Part shown: in pieces, positions 26,191 through 33,747 of the stretch
Position numbering within the stretch: the first letter of the stretch is position 1
Layout of the letters: each line of letters starts with the position of its first letter
Source of the DNA: Pseudocolwellia sp049933045
GTDB lineage: Bacteria; Pseudomonadota; Gammaproteobacteria; Enterobacterales; Alteromonadaceae
DNA length: 64,000 nucleotides
Direction: 5' to 3'
Assembly: GCF_049933045.1 (NCBI RefSeq)
Contig: NZ_CP187926.1
Span: 3,906,001-3,970,000, forward strand
Position numbers and translations under genes: made by a program
Notes under the pieces: model-generated
What the model was told of the DNA's origin: nothing
What the model saw: the letters and a program-made list of their open reading frames with translations, nothing else
The model's database searches: none

Positions 26191-27641
26191 TAAACTATTA
26201 CCTTTGGAATATTAATTGAGAACTTTGTGCCTTGATCTGAAGTTTCCATATTTATGGTTCCTTTTAAATAGTCTATATGTTTTTTCACAATAGCCAAACC
26301 AAGACCTGAGCCAAAGCTGACTTTAGGATGAAAGCGTTTAAACATTCCAAATACTTCATCATGTCGGTCGGTTGGTATGCCTATTCCGTTATCTTCAATC
26401 ATTAATTGATGGCTTTCGTCTAATTCTGACACGGTAATCTTAACAAAAGGTAATGCTGACTTTTTAGTGTCTCTGTACTTCAATGCGTTTGAAACGAGAT
26501 TTTCTAATATTTGCGTGATCCGTGTTTGATTATTGACTAGGACATGATCCAAATTTATATACCTTTCCATAGTATAATCAGATAAATTCGTTATACCGGA
26601 TAAACGTTGCTGAATATCGTCAAGTATCATATTCAAGTCGAGTGCTGAGTTCTTATTCTCGGTTGAGTCAGCCTCGGTTAGCGACAAAATGCCAACGACT
26701 AATTCTTCAAGTTTTTCCATCTGATCATGAACATGTTGAGTATCTTGTACTGCATTCTCAAGTTGACCCGCATTTATATCTTCAATAATAAAACGAGTCA
26801 AAATCTTAGTGGCAGATAAAGGCGCTTTTAGATCATGAGATGTACGATAAGCAAATTGAGATAATTCTTGATTCGCTCGAGTCAGACTTTCCGTTCGCTG
26901 TTCAACTAAGGTTTCTAGTTTCTTATTTACTTCTGCCATGAGCATTTCACTGGTAATACGTTTTTGTGCTGCTTGCAGTAATACTTTTAATTCACCTGAA
27001 AGGTTCTGACCAATGTCGTCAGATAAACTTATTTTTTTCTTTTTATGATTGAGTAACTTAATCGCATGGCGAATTGAACGGGTAATGGTATTAGACATGA
27101 AGCTGATAAAAAGAATGTTAAACAATGAAATAACTACAACCAGCGGGATCATAACTTTCATAATAAAAGCTAATGTTTTGGAAACAGGTTCTTCAAACAG
27201 TATTGATGTTTGATTAAAAGTAGCCGCTAGTGTTTTTAGCTTTGATAGAAAAACGTCTTTATCGATTGTTTCATTTTCAAATTTATTTATAAGAGATAAG
27301 GCGTGATCGGCGTCTTTAATGTCTTGCACACAAAGTGCAATCGCATTGTCTGTGCCGATAAATTCCATGATGAACTTATTGACGACATTTATCGTATCTA
27401 AACAATCTATAGGCTGCTGGCGAATGTTTAACACGACAGCTCTTAGCTCGCTTATTTCTATGTTGTGGTCAGCACTTAATGCTGAAACTTGATGAGTAAG
27501 TTGTGAGCTATATTTGAAGTGGTTCAAATTAAGTTCATGAAACTTAACGCCATTAGATATTTCAAATACCGACCAGAGAGTTAAGCTGATTTCAAATATG
27601 GTTAAAATAACGATCAGCATTAATTTGCTGGATATTTTCAT
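26190..27641 (-). CDS. Membrane sensor histidine kinase
   Basis: The 483 residues contain an N-terminal membrane segment (about 7-28), a periplasmic helical sensor region of about 125 residues, and a second membrane segment near 160-185. A HAMP-like linker and coiled coil up to about residue 250 follow. The HisKA domain has phospho-acceptor His269 in RTSHDLKAPLSA. The ATPase domain carries N box LENLVSNALKY, G1 IEDNGIGIP and G2 GSGLGLAIVKKH. All catalytic motifs are intact. The sensor shows no known ligand family; two cysteines (in IDCLDT and ALCVQD) could form a disulfide. It is coupled to the downstream receiver gene. Confidence 0.9.
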   Translation of the reverse strand: MKISSKLMLIVILTIFEISLTLWSVFEISNGVKFHELNLNHFKYSSQLTHQVSALSADHNIEISELRAVVLNIRQQPIDCLDTINVVNKFIMEFIGTDNAIALCVQDIKDADHALSLINKFENETIDKDVFLSKLKTLAATFNQTSILFEEPVSKTLAFIMKVMIPLVVVISLFNILFISFMSNTITRSIRHAIKLLNHKKKKISLSDDIGQNLSGELKVLLQAAQKRITSEMLMAEVNKKLETLVEQRTESLTRANQELSQFAYRTSHDLKAPLSATKILTRFIIEDINAGQLENAVQDTQHVHDQMEKLEELVVGILSLTEADSTENKNSALDLNMILDDIQQRLSGITNLSDYTMERYINLDHVLVNNQTRITQILENLVSNALKYRDTKKSALPFVKITVSELDESHQLMIEDNGIGIPTDRHDEVFGMFKRFHPKVSFGSGLGLAIVKKHIDYLKGTINMETSDQGTKFSINIPKVIV

Positions 27642-27988
27642 AAAGTAGTTATCTAAGATCTAATATTATAAGTAAATATAGTCTATTTATTGTGAATCGT
27701 TTAGCTCTTTCAATTAAAGCTGTGTTTTTAAAACAATAAACTCAGTAAAGCGAGATTATCACAAGAATAAAGTTAAGTTTACAGAATACTAGTCTTATAA
27801 CTTTGAAATCAATAGTTTATAGGAGATTTTAAAGCTGTTTTTTATAATCAGATTATACTTTCATCTAAGGCTTACCTTTTGAATATACAAACTAAAACGA
27901 CTACGTGTACGAATAACAAACAATTGTTGTTGGTTTTTTGCTAAGTAGGTACACTGGTTGTATAAAAAACAACCCAAAAGGATTTGAT
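27642..27988. other. Intergenic region between the histidine kinase and comM
   Basis: These 347 bp separate two divergent genes and must hold both promoters. A short palindromic stretch (AACAAACAATTGTTGTT, near 27917) lies about 60 bp before comM. No gene or repeat shared with the rest of the window was seen. Confidence 0.4.
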
Positions 27989-29512
27989 ATGTCGCTTGCT
28001 TGTGTTTATAGCCGTGCTCGTTTTGGGCTTGAATCGCCGTTAGTTACAGTTGAAGTGCACCTTGCCAACGGTTTGCCCGCTTTTAATATTGTTGGTTTGC
28101 CAGAAACATCAGTTCGAGAATCTAAAGACCGAGTGCGTAGTGCCATTATTAATTGTGGTTACGAATTTCCTGCCAAAAGAATTACCATAAATTTGGCCCC
28201 CGCAGATTTACCCAAAGAAGGCGGACGCTTCGATTTACCTATCGCGATCGGCATTCTTGCGGCTTCAGAACAATTACCAGCAGTAGACTTATCTCATTAT
28301 GAATTTGCTGGTGAGCTGTCTTTATCGGGAGAATTACGCTCTATTGTTGGTGAAATACCTATGGCAATGGCAAGTAGTGAAAGTAAGCGAACGTTAGTCA
28401 TTCCTAAAGAAAATGCAGAACAAGCAAGCTGGGTTAAGCAAGCCAAAATTCATGGTATAGAACACCTTACGCAACTTTATCCACACTTTGCTCGCCAATC
28501 GACTTTACCTTTTGTAGAAGAAAAAATGTTAACTGAAATAGACATAAGTACTTCTACACTCGATATGTCTGATGTGGTTGGTCAGCCTTTAGCTAAAAGG
28601 GCGTTAGAGATAGCCGCATGTGGCGCGCATAATTTACTTTTTGTAGGTCCACCAGGAACTGGGAAAACAATGTTAGCGAGCCGACTGCCAGGTATTTTAC
28701 CGCCAATGACAGAGCAAGAGGCGTTAGAAGCCGCTTCAATCCAGTCTATTTGTCATCAAAATATTGACGATACTTCTTGGTTAAAACGACCTTTTCGTTC
28801 ACCTCACCATACGGCTTCATCGGCAGCTTTAGTGGGCGGTGGTAGCCAACCTCAACCAGGAGAAATATCATTAGCTCATAACGGCGTTTTATTTCTTGAT
28901 GAGCTGCCTGAATTTGATAGAAAAGTTTTAGATGTCCTTAGAGAGCCTATGGAGTCTGGCGAAGTATGTATTTCTCGCGCATTACAAAAGTTAACCTTTC
29001 CAGCTAAGTTTCAATTAATTGCTGCGATGAATCCTAGCCCTACAGGGTTTTATAACGATAACCGAAGTACACCTGAACAAGTATTACGTTATTTGAATCG
29101 TTTATCGGGACCTTTTTTAGATCGTATTGATATTCAAATAGAGGTTGCTCGGTTGCCTAGAGGTATGTGGTCTCAAAATGATCAAAAAGGTGAGTCGAGT
29201 GAAGTTATTCGCGAGCGAGTTGCACGGTGTCGAGCTATACAAATAGCACGTCAAGGCATTGCTAACGCACACTTAGGCAGTGCCGAGGTTCGTCAATACT
29301 GCAAATTAAGTACTGAGGACAATGAATTTTTAGAATTAGCCGTTGAGAAACTAGGGTTATCTACCAGAGCGCATCATAAAATATTAAAAATTGCGCGAAC
29401 CTTAGCTGATATGGAAGGCTTGGCAGATATTAACTATACCAATATCACTGAGGCACTTTCATATCGAGCTATGGACAGAATACTCAAACACCTAACGCAG
29501 CAAGTGAGTTGA
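27989..29512 (+). CDS. comM: ComM/YifB-family Mg-chelatase-like AAA ATPase
   Basis: ComM is a hexameric helicase that promotes branch migration during natural transformation. The frame is open from 27938, but the ATG at 27989 preceded by AAAAGGA gives MSLACVYSRA, matching the family start, and 507 residues (E. coli YifB 506). The N-terminal Lon-like domain has GLPAFNIVGLPE and INLAPADLPKEGGRFDLPIA. Walker A GPPGTGKT is at 220-227, followed by RSPHHTASSAALVGGG and DELPEF. A C-terminal Mg-chelatase domain follows. YifB also neighbours the ilv operon in E. coli. It suggests possible competence, though no other competence gene is in the window. Confidence 0.95.
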   Translation: MSLACVYSRARFGLESPLVTVEVHLANGLPAFNIVGLPETSVRESKDRVRSAIINCGYEFPAKRITINLAPADLPKEGGRFDLPIAIGILAASEQLPAVDLSHYEFAGELSLSGELRSIVGEIPMAMASSESKRTLVIPKENAEQASWVKQAKIHGIEHLTQLYPHFARQSTLPFVEEKMLTEIDISTSTLDMSDVVGQPLAKRALEIAACGAHNLLFVGPPGTGKTMLASRLPGILPPMTEQEALEAASIQSICHQNIDDTSWLKRPFRSPHHTASSAALVGGGSQPQPGEISLAHNGVLFLDELPEFDRKVLDVLREPMESGEVCISRALQKLTFPAKFQLIAAMNPSPTGFYNDNRSTPEQVLRYLNRLSGPFLDRIDIQIEVARLPRGMWSQNDQKGESSEVIRERVARCRAIQIARQGIANAHLGSAEVRQYCKLSTEDNEFLELAVEKLGLSTRAHHKILKIARTLADMEGLADINYTNITEALSYRAMDRILKHLTQQVS

Positions 29513-29558
29513 TAGAAGGTGTGTTAAATCCCATGGCTTTACTCACTGGTTTGATTTA

Positions 29559-30452
29559 TTATAGTAAGGCATCTAAAAAAGCCTTTACTAAAGGTTGTTG
29601 TTTATTTTGGTTTAAACAACAAATCCCCAGTGAGAAAGGTTCAATTTCACCTGCGTTAGGTAAGTACTGAACTCTGTCTTTTACAGGACTATTTTCTACC
29701 ACTACTTGCGGAACAATACCGACGCCACAACCTAATGCCACCATGCTAACTAATGCTTCGTGACCTGAGACTGTCGCGTAAATATTAGGTTTTCCTTGTT
29801 GTTTCTTGCGATACCAATATTCAAAACGTTTTCGAGCAGGACCATGCTCAGCCAGAATAATTGGGATGCTTGACCAAGACAAAACACTCTCTTGCAGCAA
29901 TTGTTGTACTTTGCAGATCATATTAGGCGCGATAATAGATAGCGGAATTTGTGCAACATGTTCGAAATGAAAAATACGTGCTAAATTTTCAGGCTGTGCA
30001 GCAATGGCAATATCAACTGATTGGCGCTCTAGTTGTTCAAAAGCATCAGAAGCATCACCTGTGGTTAGCATGATCTCTACTAAGGGGTTTTGTTTACGAA
30101 ATTTATCAAGCAATGGCGGAAGGTGACTATAAGCAGCCGTTACAGAACAATAAATATGTAGCTTACCTTTTAATTCTGTTTGTTTTTCTTCTAATGAAAA
30201 CTTTAATAATTGCCATTGTTCAAGTTGTTGCATGGCATAAGTTTGAAACTTCTGCCCTGCATCCGTTAGCACCACTTTACGATTGTCGCGGTGTAATAAT
30301 TCGGATCCTAAACTATCTTCCATACGCTGAATCGTACGGCTTAATGTTGAAGGACTTACATGATAAGCCTTTGCGGTTTTACCAAAATGTAAGCTGTTGC
30401 TTAAGTGCTGAAACATTTCTAATGATTTTAAATCCACGGGCTTTCCTATCAA
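29559..30452 (-). CDS. ilvY: LysR-type activator IlvY
   Basis: IlvY activates ilvC when its substrates acetolactate or acetohydroxybutyrate accumulate. The 297-residue protein (E. coli 297) has the N-terminal winged helix with FGKTAKAYHVSPSTLSRTIQRMED, then a substrate-binding domain. It is divergent from ilvC, as in E. coli, with a 249-bp control region between, and converges on comM. The start at ATG 30452 gives MIGKPVDLKSLEMFQHLS. Identity rests on these together. Confidence 0.94.
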   Translation of the reverse strand: MIGKPVDLKSLEMFQHLSNSLHFGKTAKAYHVSPSTLSRTIQRMEDSLGSELLHRDNRKVVLTDAGQKFQTYAMQQLEQWQLLKFSLEEKQTELKGKLHIYCSVTAAYSHLPPLLDKFRKQNPLVEIMLTTGDASDAFEQLERQSVDIAIAAQPENLARIFHFEHVAQIPLSIIAPNMICKVQQLLQESVLSWSSIPIILAEHGPARKRFEYWYRKKQQGKPNIYATVSGHEALVSMVALGCGVGIVPQVVVENSPVKDRVQYLPNAGEIEPFSLGICCLNQNKQQPLVKAFLDALL

Positions 30453-30494
30453 ATAGTTTTTTTAACTGGCGTATTTAGCTAAAAATTATCAGTG

Positions 30495-30509
30495 TTGCGT
30501 TTATTGCAA
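30495..30509. promoter_or_regulatory. Candidate IlvY operator
   Basis: TTGC-N7-GCAA, a T-N11-A LysR-type box, sits 43 bp from the ilvY start in the ilvY/ilvC intergenic region; it is extended by one base pair on each side (GTTGC/GCAAC). IlvY of E. coli binds paired sites in the same interval. Only one clear half-paired site is seen here. Assigned by position and symmetry. Confidence 0.45.
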
Positions 30510-30701
30510 CGCAGTGGTGCGAATATATCATTTTAAGCAATGAGAGTCTTGCGCTATGATGATTAACGTAACAAGTAAGCAGATTAAAACCTTACTTAAA
30601 CTTATTTTCATTGAGTGACACTTATTACGAAACAAAGTCTCACTTAATTATTAATTACATTCGACACTGACATAACAAGTGTTCGATTATCGGAGATTAA
30701 A

Positions 30702-32180
30702 ATGGCTAACTATTTCAATACATTAAGCTTACGTGAAAAATTAGAACAACTAGGTCAATGTCGTTTCATGAATCGCGAAGAATTCGTAGACGGTTGTAAC
30801 TTTCTTAAAGGTTGGAACATTGTAATTGTTGGTTGTGGTGCTCAAGGTTTAAACCAAGGTTTAAACATGCGCGATTCTGGTTTAAACATCTCTTATGCTT
30901 TACGTGAAGCGGCAATTAGCGAGAAACGTCAATCATGGCAGTGGGCTTCAGAAAACGGATTTACTGTTGGTACATACGACGAGTTAATTCCTACTGCTGA
31001 TTTAGTATTAAACCTTACTCCTGATAAGCAACATACTTCAGCTGTTTCAGCTGTTATGCCTCTTATGAAAGAAGGTTCTTCTTTAGCTTATTCTCATGGT
31101 TTTAATATCGTTGAAGAAGGCATGCAAATTCGTAAAGACATCACTGTTGTGATGGTTGCTCCAAAGTGTCCTGGTACTGAAGTACGTGAAGAATACAAAC
31201 GTGGTTTTGGTGTTCCAACACTTATCGCTGTTCACCCTGAGAATGATCCTCAAGGTAACGGTTGGGCAATCGCTAAAGCATACGCTTCAGCAACGGGTGG
31301 CGATCGCGCTGGTGTTTTACAGTCATCTTTCATCGCTGAAGTTAAGTCTGACCTTATGGGTGAGCAAACTATTCTTTGTGGTATGTTACAAACTGCAGCT
31401 ATCTTAGGTCATAAGCAATTATTGGCTCAAGGTGTAGATGCAGGTTACGCACGTAAATTATTACAATACGGTATTGAAGGCGTTACTGAAGGCTTAAAAT
31501 ACGGCGGCATCACTAACATGATGGACCGTTTATCAAACCCAGCTAAAATTAAAGCGTTTGATATGTCTTTAGAATTAAAAGAAATTTTACGTCCTTTATT
31601 CCAAAAGCATATGGATGACATCATCGAAGGTCGTTTCTCTGCTGGTATGATGGCTGATTGGGCAAATGATGACGCTAACCTATTAAAATGGCGTGAAGAA
31701 ACTGCTGAAACTTCTTTCGAGAAAGCTCCAGTATGTGACACTGAAATCTCTGAGCAAGAGTACTACGATAAAGGTATATTCTTAGTTGCTATGGTTAAAG
31801 CAGGTGTTGAACTAGCATTTGACGCTATGGTTGATTCAGGCATCATCAATGCTTCTGCATACTACGAGTCATTACATGAAACTCCGTTAATCGCGAACAC
31901 GATTGCACGTAACATGTTATACGAAATGAACGTTGTTATTTCTGATACTGCAGAATACGGTAACTACTTATTCTCACACGCTGCTGTTCCTTTATTAGAA
32001 GAATACGCAAGTAAATTAACATTAGAAGAATTAGGTGAAGGCTTAAAGAGCACATCTAACGGTGTTGATAACAAGCGTTTAATTGAAGTTAACGAAGCAA
32101 TTCGCAGCCATGGCGTAGAGTCTATTGGTAAAGAATTACGTGGCTACATGACAGACATGAAGCAAATCGTTGAAGGTTAA
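30702..32180 (+). CDS. ilvC: Ketol-acid reductoisomerase, class II
   Basis: IlvC isomerises and reduces acetolactate or acetohydroxybutyrate with NADPH and Mg2+. The 492 residues mark it as the long class II enzyme (E. coli 491). The Rossmann loop VGCGAQGLNQGLNMRDSG is near residues 43-60. Two C-terminal knotted domains contain the metal ligands, including DLMGEQTILCG and the duplicated EQEYYDKGIF region. A GGAG ribosome site at about 30691 precedes the ATG. It faces ilvY and ends at a good terminator. Confidence 0.97.
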   Translation: MANYFNTLSLREKLEQLGQCRFMNREEFVDGCNFLKGWNIVIVGCGAQGLNQGLNMRDSGLNISYALREAAISEKRQSWQWASENGFTVGTYDELIPTADLVLNLTPDKQHTSAVSAVMPLMKEGSSLAYSHGFNIVEEGMQIRKDITVVMVAPKCPGTEVREEYKRGFGVPTLIAVHPENDPQGNGWAIAKAYASATGGDRAGVLQSSFIAEVKSDLMGEQTILCGMLQTAAILGHKQLLAQGVDAGYARKLLQYGIEGVTEGLKYGGITNMMDRLSNPAKIKAFDMSLELKEILRPLFQKHMDDIIEGRFSAGMMADWANDDANLLKWREETAETSFEKAPVCDTEISEQEYYDKGIFLVAMVKAGVELAFDAMVDSGIINASAYYESLHETPLIANTIARNMLYEMNVVISDTAEYGNYLFSHAAVPLLEEYASKLTLEELGEGLKSTSNGVDNKRLIEVNEAIRSHGVESIGKELRGYMTDMKQIVEG

Positions 32181-32202
32181 TTAACCCTTAACAATTTGTT
32201 AT

Positions 32203-32237
32203 AAGCGGTATGTGGTTAAGCCACTGCCGCTTTTTTT
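32203..32237 (+). terminator. Terminator after ilvC
   Basis: AAGCGGTATGTGG and CCACTGCCGCTT pair to form a stem with a small mismatch, followed by seven T. It starts 23 bp after the ilvC stop. Confidence 0.8.
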
Positions 32238-32262
32238 ATTACTGTAAATAATGCCAATTTAA

Positions 32263-32460
32263 ATAACCTGAGATGGGCTTAATATATTCTTCTCTAACAG
32301 CTACTTTTACTTGCTTCATCGTTAAATTTACTTGCAATAGGCTAGCTATTGACGCGAAATTTGCCTCGAAGAAAGAAAAACTATCAAGCTAGAGTATAAT
32401 TTAAATTTATTAGTAATAATTTCAATGAATTAAAAACATCTTAAACCGAGTTCATGTTAA
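32263..32460. repeat. MITE-like interspersed repeat, copy 2 (inverted)
   Basis: The reverse complement of this segment matches 8788-8986 with about ten substitutions and one 1-nt gap over 198 positions. The left terminus here (AACCTGAGATGGGCTTA) and the complement of the right terminus (TTAACATGAACTCGGTTTAA) match less well than in copy 1, so this copy looks slightly more decayed. It lies between the ilvC terminator and the TauE/SafE gene. No open frame is present. Confidence 0.75.
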
Positions 32461-32516
32461 ATAATAAATTAATCAACTTGGTATAAGTCCAGCTCGAACA
32501 AATCTGAGTAATTTTG

Positions 32517-33275
32517 ATGACCGAATCTGTTGATTTAATGCAAGCCATTATGTTGATCGTAATAGGCTTTCTTGCAGGCGGTATTAATACTTTTGCTGGT
32601 GGTGGTTCAAACTTATCTTTACCTGCATTGATGTTAGTTGGCTTGCCTGCCGATGTAGCAAACGCGACCAACCGTGTAGCTATATTTATGCAGTCGGTTA
32701 CGGCAACACATGGTTATTATAAGCATGACAAGTTAGACAAAGCGTCGATTAAGAATATTGTGGTACCTATTTTATTAGGTGGCTTAATTGGTTCTGTAGT
32801 TGCTTCTTACTTAGATGTTGAGATTTTAAAGCCAGTGCTATTGGCAACCATGGTAGCTGTTTCGTTATGGGTTGTTTTTAAAAGCGATGTGAATAATGTA
32901 GGCGATGAAATTGTTAATTGCTCAAACAGTAAATTAGGTTTTGTAACGACCTTTATTGCTGGTTTTTACGGTGGCTTTGTTCAAGCAGGTGTTGGGTTTT
33001 TATTAATTGCCGTATTTGTTGGTGTTTTAAAATATGATTTATTAAAAGCTAACGCTTTAAAAATTGTAGCCGCATTACTATTTACTTCAGTATCGTTAGT
33101 GGTATTTATATATAGAGATCAAGTCGCATGGATGGCAGGTATATATTTAGGGATAGGAAGCATTTTAGGGGCAATTGTTTCAGTAAAATTGTCTATTGAT
33201 ATAAAGCCTAGAACATTAAAAGTTTTGGTGCTAATTATGACGGTAGTCGCTAGCGTTGCCGCATTATTGTTTTAG
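32517..33275 (+). CDS. TauE/SafE-family membrane exporter
   Basis: The 252-residue protein has the TauE/SafE fold: about eight membrane segments, with the family repeat GFLAGGINTFAGGGSNLSLP near the N-terminus and GFYGGFVQAGVGFLLIAVF in the second half. The start chosen is ATG 32517; an in-frame TTG sits immediately before. It has no clear ribosome site and lies 57 bp beyond the MITE-like repeat. The substrate is unknown; relatives export sulfite or organosulfonates. It differs greatly from the copy at 13007, so the two are not recent duplicates. Confidence 0.83.
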   Translation: MTESVDLMQAIMLIVIGFLAGGINTFAGGGSNLSLPALMLVGLPADVANATNRVAIFMQSVTATHGYYKHDKLDKASIKNIVVPILLGGLIGSVVASYLDVEILKPVLLATMVAVSLWVVFKSDVNNVGDEIVNCSNSKLGFVTTFIAGFYGGFVQAGVGFLLIAVFVGVLKYDLLKANALKIVAALLFTSVSLVVFIYRDQVAWMAGIYLGIGSILGAIVSVKLSIDIKPRTLKVLVLIMTVVASVAALLF

Positions 33276-33335
33276 TAAAATCGGTTGTTTACGATTAAAA
33301 TAACCATGATATATTTAAATTAAAAGGTGAACAAA

Positions 33336-33653
33336 ATGAGCGAATTTAACAACGTAACTATTACTCGTGAAGCTAATGTATATTTCGACGGTGCTGTTAC
33401 ATCACGTAAAGTAACATTTGCTGACGGTAGCTTTAAAACTTTAGGTATTATGTCACCTGGCGAATACACTTTTGGTACTGCTGAAAAAGAGCTAATGGAA
33501 ATTACAGCGGGTGATTTAGATATATTATTACCTGGTGAAACTGAGTGGCAAACGATTAAAGGCGGTGAGTCTTTTTATGTTCCTGCTAATGCTTCTTTTG
33601 ATGTTAAAGCTAAAACGTTAATTGATTACTGCTGTACATATATTGCTGAATAA
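33336..33653 (+). CDS. ppnP: Pyrimidine/purine nucleoside phosphorylase PpnP
   Basis: PpnP (YaiE, DUF1255) is a small cupin that phosphorolyses nucleosides to base and ribose-1-phosphate with broad specificity. The ATG at 33336 with AAAGGTG upstream gives 105 residues (E. coli 94); an in-frame GTG at 33327 overlaps that ribosome site and is unlikely. The family signatures GEYTFGTAEKELMEI and LLPGETEWQTIKGGESFYVP are clear. It follows the TauE/SafE gene by 60 bp and ends at a bidirectional terminator. Confidence 0.93.
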   Translation: MSEFNNVTITREANVYFDGAVTSRKVTFADGSFKTLGIMSPGEYTFGTAEKELMEITAGDLDILLPGETEWQTIKGGESFYVPANASFDVKAKTLIDYCCTYIAE

Positions 33654-33705
33654 TACAGTCTGTTCAAATCATTGATTAGACTATTATAAACAGTAAAGAT
33701 TACAT

Positions 33706-33738
33706 AAAAAGGGGGACTATATATAGTTCCCCTTTTTT
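33706..33738. terminator. Bidirectional terminator after ppnP
   Basis: AAAAAGGGG and CCCCTTTTTT, with ACTATATATAGT inside, form a long stem with A and T runs on the two sides. It serves ppnP (+) and the convergent GGDEF-EAL gene (-). Confidence 0.85.
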
Positions 33739-33747
33739 AATAAATTT

